A stretch of 64,000 nt of DNA, from assembly GCF_002865645.1 (NCBI RefSeq), contig NW_020194638.1, positions 372,001 to 436,000 of the forward strand, written 5' to 3'. The DNA comes from Hyaloscypha bicolor E (taxonomy: Eukaryota; Ascomycota; Leotiomycetes; Helotiales; Hyaloscyphaceae). The translations under genes and the position numbers were made by a program. Positions 32,373-44,649 of the stretch are shown piece after piece (within the stretch, counting starts at the first letter, position 1; each line of letters opens with the position of its first letter). The notes under the pieces were generated by a model. That model searched no databases. It had not been told where the DNA came from and saw only the letters and a program-made list of their open reading frames with translations.

Positions 32373-33111
32373 GGCGGATGCTTCGGAAATGGGGGAGAGA
32401 AGAGGATGAAGGGAGAGGTACTCGCAAAGGTACAGATTGAAGGTTTCTTACATGTGAGGTTTCTGCGCCGTGTCACGAGACACTAGACCATGCAGATATG
32501 CAGGTCGTATGTCGTGGTCGTCCCAAATCTGGAGTGCAGCCACAGGGCTAGCGCCCCTGCCAGACAGTGTAACGTCGCTAACGATTTCATGCTTTCTCCG
32601 CGTTTAGCCTGCCTCCGCGACTTCTTCAACCCCACTACAACTCACAAACTTCATCATCTGAAAACAAAAGTATCCTCAACTTTGAGGAGAATGTTGTTGT
32701 AATCTTGCAAGTGCCGAAAAGACGAGATGATGTTTTTGAGGTGGAGACTCGGAACCATCCGACATGCGGGGAGGACCCCCTACAATTTTGTTTGAAATTA
32801 AAGGGCGATAATAGCGGCCTCAAAATGTTTCCACCTGTCAGATCAGAGCTATGGCTACCTCCGTACACATAAGCTCAAAACTCAATTGCTGAGCTGAATC
32901 AGACAAGCTTTGGTAATGTTTCCAATTAATGAGGCTCCCGGACTCGCTGTCGGGACCGCAATTTTGCTGGGTATCAAAAGCTGTTGTACCTTCATACCTG
33001 TTCCTGTTTTTTCTCATAACCACCGTTATTCTTTTCAGAAATTCTCCAAGAAGCGTAGTCTTCGTCCGGTCTTTACTTCTGTTCTTTGAAAGAATATCAC
33101 AATCATTTACA
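32373..33111. other. No gene seen
   Basis: Divergent 5' region between a DUF7730-type gene and the expansin-like gene; no coherent ORF. Confidence 0.5.
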
Positions 33112-34101
33112 ATGCATTTCTCTTCGGCAATTGCTGCGTCTGCAGTCTTCGCCCTCGCCAGCGGCGCGGTCATGGGAAAGAGAGCTCTCTCAGGACAAGC
33201 AACCTTCTATGGCGGTAACCTCCACGGCGGGACCTGTTCATTCTCAACTTATACCCTCCCATCCTCGATCTTTGGGACCGCGTTGTCAGACTCGAATTGG
33301 GACGATGCCGCCGAGTGCGGAGCATGTATTACCGTGACAGGACCGGCTGGAAACAACATAACTGCTATGGTACTATCCCTCCTTCCTCTTAGCTTCCCCA
33401 AAGATTCCTAACCCATTGTGTTGTAGATCGTGGACATGTGTCCCGGCTGCGGCCCCAACCACCTCGACTGCTTCCCCGACGCCTTCTCCGCCCTCGCCAA
33501 CCCGACACTCGGCGTGATCGACGTCACTTGGTCCTATATAACCTGTCCGATCAGCACGCCTCTACAATTACATAACAAAGAAGGCGTCTCGGCTTACTGG
33601 TTCAGCATGCAAGTTGTCAACGCCAACAAACGAGTCACCTCGCTCGAGGTCTCGACGGATGGAGGTTACACCTGGAAATCAACAACCAGGCAGTCTTACA
33701 ACTTCTTTGAAAATTCGAGTGGCTTTGGGACGAGCATGGTGGATGTGAAGGTTACGAGTATTGATGGGGATGTGGTTCTTGTAAAGGGGGTTGAAGTTAC
33801 ACCTAACTTGGTGGTTACTGCGAGTGCAAACTTTGGTGGTTCTTCCGGTACTGTCGCTACCAGCGCTGCAGTGGCCTCTTCTTCTTCTTCTTCTTCGACC
33901 TCAGTTACCGTGCAATATCCTCCTCCAAACACAAAAGCTCCAATATCGACGTCGACGACTACGACCAGTGCATATCTCGCTCCTCAGTCAACCAGTTACC
34001 CTGCCATTGTTGTATACCCGGTTATTACGCCAACTCCTACGCCTACTTCTACTCCTACTCCGGAAATCGTATATGTGACAATTGATGCTTGTCCCGCTTA
34101 G
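33112..34101 (+). CDS. Secreted expansin-like protein
   Basis: Exons 33112-33369 and 33427-34101, split by a 57-nt GTACTA..TAG intron; about 310 residues. A signal peptide (MHFSSAIAASAVFALASG) precedes a double-psi beta-barrel domain: GQATFYGGNLHGGTCSF, FGTALSD..W, C-G-A-C-I-T-V-TGP, then IVDMCPGCGPNHLDCFPDAF, which keeps the conserved Asp. A second domain (residues about 130-215; YWFSMQVVNANKRVTSLEVS, W-K-S-T) resembles the expansin C-terminal carbohydrate-binding domain. The tail is Ser/Thr/Pro-rich and likely O-glycosylated. Expansin-like proteins loosen cellulose or other wall polysaccharides without hydrolysis; a role on plant or fungal walls is plausible. Confidence 0.88.
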
Positions 34102-34705
34102 ATAGCAGGTGTTTGGGAGACTGAGTTTAGGCATTACTTTGCTTTCATTGTACATATTCAATTTACCTTCTCCGAGGCAGGCAAGCCGAGGTCTAGACCT
34201 CCCTCTTTAACACACTTTCTCTTGGAAACCTTGCCATTATTTCATGAGTCGCTTTCGTTAATGCATATCAAATAAGAGCTCTTGCTGACATTTATGCTGC
34301 CCAGCGACGCGGATGTGTATTTGACGACGTCCCACGCGAGCGATGAGATCCTCATTGTTGGAATGGAGATTTATTAACCGCATTAGCCGCAAAGTGGCTG
34401 AAATCAGGGGGGTAAACGGCTCGATTTCGGACGTTTCCATATCCGGATACCTGATTCGCGGCCTGCCAAAGGAATACGACCTCTACAAACCCCTCCCCAA
34501 TTCCACCAGAGCTGACGTTGATAAACTGTAGGTGGAATTAGTCAAAGCAGGCGCTTCCACCTAGGAGGACAAACTTAGGCCAAACCCCCTAATTCAACAC
34601 TCATGCCTCACGACCCCACCATTTCCCACAGTATATCCTATTTACCCCTCCCAAATTTCTCTTTCAACCCACCATTGACACTCTCCCTCTGCCGTGACCC
34701 GCAAA
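34102..34705. other. No gene seen
   Basis: Flanking sequence of the expansin-like gene; no coherent ORF. Confidence 0.5.
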
Positions 34706-35437
34706 ATGCCCGTTCCCGGCCTCCAAGCCTCAGCCACCTCCACCGCACTCCAACAACCCATCACCCTCTATCATCAAAGCCATCCTCCTCCCCATTACAG
34801 CAGACGACCTCCAAGCAATCTCCATTCTAACCGTCTCCGCCTGCCGCAACGACCGCCTCTCGGTCCCTTTCCAGAGTGCTACATTAAGAGCCCAGTACCT
34901 CGCCGTCCACAGTGTCCGGTGCAAAACGTTTGACCATCCCGCCTGGGAAACAACAAAAGCCGGGCACCTTAGCACGACAGATCCTCGGCTTGGGCTCTAC
35001 GAAAATGTTTTCTTCCCATTGGGACTCTCTTCTGTTAAAAAGGGAAAGGAAGGTCAAGCATCGTTGGCAACGGAGATTGAGGGAAAGGAGACAGTGAACG
35101 GAGATGTAGGGGAACAAAAAAAGTTTGCAAAGATGCTGGATAAGGAGGAACAGAGGTTGCGGGAGATGTGGTGTAGAGGCAGGAGGTGGTTGTATCTTGC
35201 AGCGCTGTTTACGGATCCGGAATGGCAGGGGCAGGGCATTGGCAGCACTGTGATTGGGAGGGTGTGTGAGAGGGCTGATCAGGACGGGGTACTGCGGATT
35301 TGCAGGGGGCGAGGAGCGTGACGGGGTTTTATGAGAGGCGGAGGTGAATTTGTGTGGAGAGGTTTGGGGCTGATCTGGGGAGGTGGATGGAGGTTGGGGG
35401 GTTGGGGTATCTGGTTATCAGCTGGGGTTTTGTGTGA
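34706..35437 (+). pseudogene. GNAT-family N-acetyltransferase, dead
   Basis: The coding pieces lie in order but in different frames: MPVPGLQASATSTALQQPIT, then KAILLPITADDLQAISILT with SVPFQSATLRAQYLAVH and GLYENVFFPLGL, then a long Lys/Glu-rich stretch leading to WLYLAALFTDPEWQGQGIGS (the acetyl-CoA-binding Q-x-x-G-x-G motif of GNATs), and after another frameshift LQGARSVTGFYERRR followed by TGA and CVERFGADLGRWM. At least two frameshifts and one nonsense change. Substrate unknown. Confidence 0.7.
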
Positions 35438-35933
35438 AGTTGCCGAGAGAGAAAATTGATGGCGTGAGGGAGCGAAGGGGTTGGTCGGCTGTTAATAGCA
35501 TGGTACTGTTAATTGTGATTAGGTACCTCCATATGAGGGCCATTGGCGAGCAAGTATCGAAAATCCCTCGTTCTTTCGATGCATGGAATCCCATTCTCCA
35601 ACACGGTCGACCCGATGAACAATATCCTGAAAGCTCACTTCACAAACTTGGCGTCTTGCAGGTCGTTGAAAGATTTTTTATAGCTGCTTCCCATATTTAT
35701 AGAAGATGCACCAGCATCAAACTCGAAGGGAAGCTATTTTTTGATAGCGTTCTTGGATTGAAAACCCTTGAGGTAATCAAGAAGTCAATAGTCTGGAAGC
35801 GAGATACGAGCACGCAATCACTTTCACTAAATCATGGACCGAGGCACCGGAAATCATGCTAAATTCCTAATTCCCTCAAGGAAATAGACTGCCTCGAATT
35901 TCAAGAGCTTCTTCATCCATGGGATAACACATA

Positions 35934-36860
35934 CAGTCGGTCCGATCCAAACCCGATAAAACGGTCGCCCTTTTGCGCCTACAATAACCTTTTAACTACA
36001 ACCCCAATTAACTCAAACTGTAGAATCCAATCATAGAGTAGAACCAGGCAAATAAAACCTATTAACCTGATCTCTAATACAATTCTTGGTTAATTAACAA
36101 TCAAATTTTAAAGTATATAAACGATTTTTATTTTTATATTTTTTATTATATAAAACGCGAAAATATTTATTTACTAATATTATGCATTCTTATACTTAAG
36201 AGAAAACTCGCAGCATTTCACTTATTTTATTATTAATATAATAATAATTTGGCTTTATAATCTTAAATAAAAATTTCTAAATATTAAATATATCTTTCTC
36301 GAGTATTATTTATATTATTCATATATTAAAGCTTTAATTATATGCGATTTGAGCTATCTTAAAACTAGATTAGATTTAGATTTATTTTTTTCTTTTTCTT
36401 CTTCCTTTTATACTTTAATTTATACTTTAATTTATTTATTTATTACTTTCTGAGATATTATATTATAACGCCTTTACTTTTTTATATTTTAAATAACTTA
36501 TTTTATATTTAATAAATCATATAATTTTAAATAAATAATTAAAAAATATTAAAAAATATAATATATTTAGTTTTTTTAAATACTTAAATTTCAAGTTAAA
36601 TATATTATAACTTTATTTAACAAGGATTTATTTCACGCCTTTAAGTTTTTTGTCTATACTTAAATTTAGTTATTAAAGAATTTATATTTATATTTCTTTA
36701 ATATATTTTAATATTACTATTTCTAATTTCTTGAATTGTATTATTTATATTAAAAGCATTTAGCGCGCTATTATTATGAGAAATATAAATAAGCAAAACT
36801 AATTAAATATTAAAACAATTATATAATCAAAAATTTGTTGGTTTTAGATCGGACCGACTG
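35934..36860. mobile_element. Tc1/mariner-like TIR element, RIP-degraded
   Basis: The ends are CAGTCGGTCCGATCCAAACC and an inverted CAGTCGGTCCGATCTAAAACC, each bordered by TA (35932-35933 and 36861-36862). The 927-bp interior from about 36060 to 36840 is almost pure A/T with no ORF, sharply unlike the flanks. The TA target and TIR fit a Tc1/mariner-superfamily element; the extreme AT content fits RIP. Confidence 0.8.
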
Positions 36861-37234
36861 TAAAAGTCAGGACTCAAAAGTCCTCAGCCACACTCGCTTC
36901 CCAGACGCCACATCTACCTCGCCCCACCAATTAACGGCCCCTTTCAGTCGCTTATATTTTCAGCAATACGAGGAAGTCCTGGATAATTCGTCCTCAAAGC
37001 GCCAATCTTTGGATCAGGGATAAAGTTTTCCGGATCTACTGTTCCATGTTCCCCTATTCAACCGAGGGACGGGCCTGTCAGCAACCGGGCGATTGCGGGC
37101 TGACATCCAACCAAAAGTCCCCCTGAGCTGTCATCCCGCTGACTATTTCTTACCTCATCTCACTTCAAATCCAATTTTAACCATCAGCTTTCTTAATATT
37201 TCTTTTCTTTTCGTTCTTCTCTCCACGCTGAGGT

Positions 37235-38055
37235 ATGTCCAAAATTCAACTCAAACCAATGATGCTAATCATAACCCACCACACGCGCCAGAAGTTCCGT
37301 GACAGGGGCTTGATCGCGCTAACAATTGTTTGCCTTCCATGTATTTGTGTAGTTGGCACCTGTATTCTTCTCTCGCACGCGTTTTACTCCCTCTCAAATT
37401 ACGAGTTACCGTCTACGAAAAGGAAAAGATGGCTAGAATATGAAGAACGAGAAAGACGGCGACGGACACCATGGGTGCTGGCACCTCGAGCAGAACGGGA
37501 TGTTGATGCTCTTTCCATCCTGGGGGATGATAAAGTTGAAATTGAGGATGTGGAGAGGGGAGATGAGGTAGAGAAAGCCAAGGTATGGAGAAGTACTGAT
37601 TGGCAGGAAAACAGCGCTTTCTTCAACCTGCCATTGGAAATCAGAAAACAAATTTATGAGGAAGCAATTGGAGGCTATACTTTACATATCTTCACTCTCC
37701 TCTCTTATCGACGGATGTCACATACACGATGCAAAGGCGAGTCTCCTACGCCTGTCTCATGCCAGTGTCCTCTTCTTTCGAGACAGCCTGGTGTTGCTGA
37801 TGAGTGGGGGAATATTTGTTTACTGAGCTTGGTGATGAGTTGTAGGAGGATGTAAGACCTCTCTTTTTCTTTACTCTTGCTCTCAAAAGGAAAGTTCAAT
37901 TATAACTTATAACATTAACTAGATACTCGGAGGCAATGGATATTCTCTACAGCAAAAACACCTTCACATTCAGCAGCACCGCCCGAGTCATAAGCCACTT
38001 GCTCAACATCCCACCACAGAGGATTCCAGTAATGAAGGACGTGAAATGGAGGTAG
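37235..38055 (+). CDS. DUF7730-type protein B with N-terminal membrane segment
   Basis: Exons 37235-37851 and 37923-38055, joined by a 71-nt intron (GTAAGA..TAG) restoring CRR-IYSEAMDILYSKNTFTF. About 249 residues. A hydrophobic helix (residues about 28-50, LIALTIVCLPCICVVGTCIL) precedes a charged linker and the F-box-like NLPLEIRKQIYEEAI, then a Cys-rich loop (HTRCKGESPTPVSCQCPL). It ends soon after the YSEAM hallmark, shorter than protein A, so the C-terminal part may be truncated or lie in an undetected exon downstream to about 38350. Function unknown. Confidence 0.65.
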
Positions 38056-38489
38056 GTCCTTTACCCCTTGATCTTTCCAGGGGATTTCCTTATGGGAATC
38101 GTAGGATGTTTATTGGTGCTGATGAGTGGAATACTGAGATGCCTTGGCTGGAGTGTAGGCGGAGGGAAGGGGTAGTGGGGGGTGCGGGGTGTGCGTGCTA
38201 TGAATGTTGGCCTAAGGAAATTAGGAGTGATGCGCGTGTAAGTGAAACTTTCTTTTACTCAGTGTATCGTGTAAGAGAGCTCAGGTGGGAGGAAAATAAA
38301 GGGAGGCTGACGGGTAGTAGTCTCATGATTGGCTTCGATACTGTTGGTTAATGAGGACAGTTGAGCAGAAGAAAGCTCCATTATCGATTATGGGAGGACA
38401 CGATCGAGATACACTCTCAGTAGGTGGTAAGATAACAGAATAGTGAAAGAGATTGGAGCCAAGAGTTAATCACAAGCTTCATACACAAG

Positions 38490-38959
38490 CAGGCTTGGCA
38501 ATGATACCTAATTCAGGTATTGATCCGTATTAATACCAGAATCGTAAGGTATCAATCCTATCGATTCTCGAAATCGATTCTAAGCGAGAGTCGCGGACCC
38601 CCTATCTAATCCCTTTAACCACGATTCTTATTATACTTATTACCTTTGATTAAAATCGTAAGTATAGCGTTATAATTAAGGACATCGCTTTAATAGTTTT
38701 AGATGGTTTTATGATTTTTTAAAGAACTTTAAAATGGTCGACTTTTTTTTAGTATTCCTTACCCCTCGCTAGCTGCCTGTCCCCTCTCGCAAAGGAGAGC
38801 TAGAAGTACCTTTACATATAAATTTACTATGTAAGGTACTTTGCAAATTTCTCGCTTAGAATCAATACCAGATTAATACAGATCGATCCTACTAATACTA
38901 AGTGATCCTAGGTAATAGTGATACCGGTATTGATACCTCAGATATTATAGCCAACCCTG
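38490..38959. mobile_element. hAT-type non-autonomous element with 8-bp target duplication
   Basis: The ends are CAGGCTTGGC..AT and an inverted CAGGGTTGGCTAT, flanked by TACACAAG (38482-38489) and TACACGAG (38960-38967), an 8-bp duplication with one transition. Inner sequences GAATCGATTCTAAGCGAG-type and ATAAATTTACTAT..AAGGTACTT are shared with the element at 5457-5949. There is also an inner inverted repeat built on AGCGAGA. No coding capacity. Confidence 0.82.
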
Positions 38960-39244
38960 TACACGAGATGTAAGATTTGGAGACTTTTATTCTTCTATCA
39001 TTTTCCCCAAAGCAGTGATTCTGCCTCGAAGAAGACACACTGTCTCTATGAAGTATGTATGAAGCAGCAAATTGGTATCTCGAAACCTCCTCAATGAAGA
39101 CTCCCAAACACCATGAATCAGAGGTCCGCTGCTGTGAAACTGGTAGAATCTAAGTCCAGGGCAGAAATAGAGCAGATCTCTTCTCATTATGATGCGCTCA
39201 CCACTCACGAGCGTTGCCACCACAGCCATCACAACCTCCACAGG

Positions 39245-40972
39245 CTACTTTTCCGCTGTCCTCTTTCTCACCAAACCCGAGAGCTTCTTCATCTCGTCCA
39301 AGATGATGCCAACTGCCCAGCGTACCGTATCCTCAACCCTCAAATCTTGTGCCCTAAGATGAATTCCGGCCTTGTATGCACCAAGCTCGCTAACGATCTC
39401 ATCACCGCCATCCTCACCAATCAACCACTTGTGTGAGTCTAAGTGGTTCGTCCAAGTAATCTGGTCGAAGTACCCCTCCGTCTTCCACAACTGACCCGGC
39501 TCCCTCAATCCTCCCTCACTACGGTCAAGATATGCAGCTCGCTCAAATCGTCGGGTTTTAGCAGCGTGCTCACTCGTGCTCAACCACAATTTGCAGTGGA
39601 AACGTTCCATCATACCGCGCTTGCAGACGCCGTTAATGGTTTGGATGTTCTTTTCGTGACCTTCTCTCTCTTGCTCAAGTTCCTCGTCAATGTCTCCTCG
39701 GTCTGCGAGCCTGGTCGAAAGGTATTGCATCTTTTGTAAGAAGGTATGGAAAACTTGCAGAAGACGAGTTGTGTTGGGGTTGTTGTCACCAAGTGAGATA
39801 ATAGCAGGGTCGGATAGCAGGAGGAAAGACTCGATGATGACCATCTTAGGCAGCTTCAACTTTTCGGTGTGGCAAGAAGCCGCTGATTGTATAAAGAACC
39901 CGCGTACTTGCTCCTTCATAGCGTTGATAAGCTCGCCGTACTCAGCCTTGAGAGTGTCGATATTGGTGACAAGATGGGAATGGGGTGGTGCCAAGTCCTC
40001 AATGTACTCGAATTTAGGAACCAATGCAACACCTCCATCCGATTGTTGTCCCGAAGTCTGACGGGATAATGGGGCCCCACCGCCTTCGCTGTCAGTGTCG
40101 GACTTGGCCTCGTGCCCATGGATGCTCATTATACCCAAATTCTTGGCAACAGTCTCGACGTCACACATCGAAGTCTCCTTCAAAGCTTGGAACATCCTAA
40201 CGAAGTTCACTGCTTCATCACAGTCTGTATTCGGCCCGCTGATTGTAAAGACCTTCGTACGGCCGCCTTCATGAAGGGTAGAAGCAACAGAGAAGGTGGT
40301 CTTGATGGAGTGGTTTGACGGGAGGAGGTCGTTTGCTTCGAGCTCGAGGTGACCGTTTTGAGTATCTTTAGAAGATTGGGAGGCGATTAATCCAGCATAA
40401 GAAGGAACATTGGTTGTAGTTGCAGGAGTATGTGTCATAAACGGGTCGTTGGCTCGAGTACCGTTCCATGCAACAATGTACTCACCAATCTCATCTTCCT
40501 TCAATGAAAGTTGGCAGAATGCAGTGTCCTTCGGTGTGGAGGTAAATGCGACGAGAGGGCAAAGGTGTTTTGGCATGAAGAATTCATCTCCATGGATAAT
40601 CGGGACCGTACCTGAGCAGGTCAGAGTTATTGATTGTTTCACGAGCCGAGTTGGACAATAAAAACAGCAGGAAGATGGAGAGGTAGGATATTAAGGGCAA
40701 GAATGACCAGCACTGGCTTGGGACAATGCGAGCGGGCACCGCCCCAGATTCTTTCCCACTAGGGGAGCAGGAGAGCAAAGATAAGAATGTTCAGCACCGG
40801 CTCGGAATAATGCGAGGCAGCATCGTTGCGCGATGAGAGGAAGAGCCAACTTACCAGAACTGCTGGCCTCGGTGCCAGAGAAGATCTCAGCAAGAAGGAA
40901 AGCAAGCGTGCTCTTTCCTGCAGAGGAGCAGCCAGAGATGGCAATTGTAAAAGGGTGTTGTTGTGCAGCCAT
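39245..40972 (-). CDS. P-loop kinase (uridine / nicotinamide-riboside kinase-like)
   Basis: The first exon (40972-40855) carries the Walker A motif in IAISGCSSAGKSTLAFLLAE. A 243-nt intron leads to exon 2 from 40611, giving SSG-TVPIIHGDEFFMPK, the substrate-side HxDDFxxP-like motif of this kinase group. The C-terminal third has LPKMVIIESFLLLSDPAI, KLWLSTSEHAAKTRRFERAA and EGYFDQITW..HLDSHKWLI, as in fungal NRK1/uridine-kinase-like proteins. Between them sits an unusual insert of roughly 200 residues rich in Ser/Thr/Asp. About 504 residues if exon 2 runs unbroken to 39245. It would phosphorylate a ribonucleoside; which one is not readable. Confidence 0.65.
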
Positions 40973-43531
40973 ATCGCGACCGAGCGAACGTGAACGGTGG
41001 GCGACCGGGAAGAACTAGCAACCAGAAGTGACACAGTCAGCCATTGTACCAAATCAATCAAGAACAACAGAAAAGGAGAAAGGTTTATTGCTCCAAGCAC
41101 TTACAGTGTAATGTGTTGTGGTGGTGGTTGCAAAGTTGGTTGTTGATGGAAGAATGAAGAGTTTGACCAGCGAAAGGAAATTTGAATGTACTTTAAGCTA
41201 TGAATTATTGTGCAATGACGTAGGGCAACTCGCAGCCGGACAGTAAGAGCTGTAAATTTAACTTGGTGCCTATTTATGATTTTAAGGCGGCAAGCAGTTC
41301 AGTGTGAAAATGTCAATAAGGGCTCGCCTAAATTATGTAGAAAGGGGAGTCTCCGAGCCGGTGATAGCACGCGATCATGTCAATGAAAGCACTAAGTTGT
41401 TGCGGAATATCGAGAACATATTTATAGAGATTCTTTATTGTAACCTGATTATTCTGAACACTTCTGGGGACGTTGTGCATTAAATCTCAATGGACAAGAA
41501 CCACAAGACTGTTTAGTTGTAACAAACAGAAGTCAAACGACGCAAACTCTTAAGCAGGCAAATCAAAGGAGCAAGCTGATCAAAATTTGGCAAGTAGCTG
41601 CTTCACAAGCATCTCATGTAATTCTTCGTAACAAGTACAACGCTCAATTGCCTAATAAGATCCAAGCCAGTTTGATACATGCCAGAACTCCATGGTAGTG
41701 AATCTCGTGACATCAGCTTGCTCTATGAGCTACTCACTCCTACCCATGATACATTTTTCATTGGTAGACTGGTCTGCGAGTGCAATAGGAGAGGGAAATC
41801 TCGAGCGATAGATCAAGATTCAAGCGGCAGAAGACGAGCTGGTGGCTCAGAAAATGCGGCCTCGTAAGGGCTGTGTGTGCTTTGCGCAAGATATGTAACC
41901 ATAGAACACGGCAATTTGGAGGATAGCCTGGTGACATACAGGGACGGAGGTATATTATACAGAATAGGAAAGCTAGGAACCTGACCGAAAAGGCCTCAAG
42001 CTAGCCTGTGGGTAGAGAGAGGGTATGCATCTATACTTGAGCTACTTTGAAAGAGAGACTAGATAGATACCTTAACTTAGTTTCTAGGTAGCTATTTACA
42101 ATTGGGGGGTTTCAACATCATCAGATTGCCAATAGAAGGTTAGCTTCTTTCGCATACAGTCTAAGCGATACACTTTTACACTTTTAGCTAGGGTTCTAGG
42201 GGCTGCACTAACAACTACTCAGCTCAACCTGAGTAGATTAATGTGATCAGCCTCCTTCACCCAAAGACCAGCTGGCGCATAGGCTGTCCACAAGTGTCTT
42301 TTCTACGTCAAAGCATTGCCCTTCCCATGAATGAAATGAATTTTCGAAGCCTTGGCTTTGTTCAGCTGGTTTCCTTTCGGTCATTCTCTCTGACAATGAG
42401 ATCAAGTGCACGGGACAGAATTTCCCATTCTGCGGACTCGGCTATACATAAAAATCAGATTCAAAACTCAATATAAAGCCTTACAAAGTCTAGACTTCCT
42501 TGGACTCTTCTATTACCTGGCTTGAGCTGAAGTGTGCAGGTCAGCTGAAGCTTTTATGCATGTACAGTACTGTACATCACACAGATCCAGATCTCTGCTG
42601 TATGACACACCGCTCAATGCGTTCAGCACCATTTTCTGCATTGAGTCTTTGGGGAACGAGTATACGAACCAAGAAGAATATGGGGGGCTTTCATTCGGAT
42701 TTATGGTTGGGGAGTCAGTTTGACCAGAGAGCCAATCGCCAAATGGCCGGAATTCAGCTTCAGGGTGAAACATGTATCTCCTGAGACACAGTTCGCTGCG
42801 CCGCCCCTCTGGAGCGGAAAGAGGTGCCTGCCATCTTGCATATCAGGTAGCCCTCATAGAACACCGAATTCCACAAAAGGGCAACTCAGAGAGACTAAGC
42901 GAGTCGGGTTGAGAGATGTCTCACACATTCGTTCCCGTAACGGCACTTACAGCGGGTACCCCCGCGTCTGGAGAGCTGAACTATGACCCCAAACCTTATC
43001 AGTGCCAATTAAGATAGTTTAACACGAAAAGAGGAGCTATGTAGGGCTTGTCGGGGTTGAGCCGGCAGCTTGTATTGGTAACGAAAAAAGCAAAGAGGGG
43101 CGGGCCGGGAACTCCATCGCCCCATGACACTGGATGCAGAGCTGATCTTCGCAATGCGTCAAGCCACACTGCTGATTCGAAGGTCCGGGTCTTTGAGAGA
43201 CTCAACCTCTTCATTTCTCGAGTTGATTTTCTGTATCTTTAAGCCACTTTGTTCGGCGAAATCCCTGAATCTTTGAAAGAGCTCAGCATGTAAAGTTCAT
43301 GCCAACGGCGCCTCTTTTTGGAGTGGCGATTGCGCCCAATAGGGTTCGGTGGGGACTGTATTCCTCTCTGTTGGAGCACAGCATCGAGCTCATATATCCA
43401 TAGCCAACAAGAGATAAAAAGCTGGATAATTCCCCAACTAGCTCTCAGAATCTACAAGGAGGTTCACCTCTCGGAACTAGCTCTCTGAACCAGATTTAAA
43501 CTTCCAATTAGTCTCCCCTTCCATCGCCATC
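40973..43531. other. No gene seen in 2.5 kb
   Basis: Short ORFs on both strands (for example 42243-42476, 42500-42784) lack coherent composition or motifs. A direct pair CTACTTTGAAAGAGAGACTAG / TAGCTA-type sequence is not clearly repeated. The right end is the promoter of the Cys-rich secreted gene. Confidence 0.5.
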
Positions 43532-44649
43532 ATGAAGCTCTTGTTCCTCACTCTCACCCTGGCGCTCTATGCCTCAGCGCTTCACACAACCGGCCAAATG
43601 TTCGGCGTCTTCCGTCCAGGCATGGACAACACCAACGTCGAAGTAGCGCGTCTCCTCCCGCAAGACGAAGTCGAAATCCCACCCAACCGCAAAGAAATGC
43701 GGGTGAAAGCCCGGCCCGGCACCGCCTTTGAAATCGTCTTCAAGTGCAACGAAGAATGCAAGAGCCTTATCTTCACTGAAGGCGCAGGCTATAAATGGGT
43801 AGGCTGTTGTCCCGCTGGTACGAAGTTAATGGGAAACGACACCACGGCTTTTGACTGCTGTGATGCAGGTGAGGACGTCACGGGGTGCAAGGCGGCAAAT
43901 GGATATGAATGTTGTCCTGCGGGATACACGTGGGATGGGAACGACTGTACGATAATCGATGATAACTATCCATGTCGTCTGCTACCTGATTGTCTGATGG
44001 GTCAAGTCTGATCGATTATCGATGGCATGTGTATAATGGCTTGTGAGCCTGACATGATTTTGAACTCCGAGGGCTTTTGTGTTTGTCCGGATGGACAAGT
44101 TTTCGATGGCGTCGAATGTCTCTGCGCTCCTGGAACCGAGAAGTCTGATGATGGCACTTGTCAGACAACATGTCCGGATGGATCAACTCCAATGGCCAAC
44201 GTACGGGCTCCTTTAAGGACGATGCTGCAACTATAATTTTTTTTCGCAAAATCAAAATTACAATATTTTAAAAATGTACTATTATTAATAGTCTAGCTAA
44301 TTTCTATGGTAGAATATAATTAAAACAGTCGATCTATATGGTGTTTTATTACATTCCATAATAGGAATATAATAGGATAGGAAAAATCAATAAAATATAC
44401 GTAATATACCCCCTGGCCTACTAGCTATCTGGCATACTTCGTTTATACTTTTGTTCCTATATTATTATTTCTAATACTATTAATCTATTATTATTAAACT
44501 CTTTATAATAGGTCGTTTCAAGATTAATATTATATACTATTAAGCCCATATTCTTTATTTAATTGAGCAGTAGCTATTATATGAGACTATTATAGAGAGG
44601 TTAAAGTATGACTTTGACATTAATATTTCCCTGAGAATACTATATAATA

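Noticed and set aside
35383..35862. 159-codon plus-strand ORF
   Set aside because: Its beginning overlaps the dead GNAT gene in another frame and the remainder has no coherent features.
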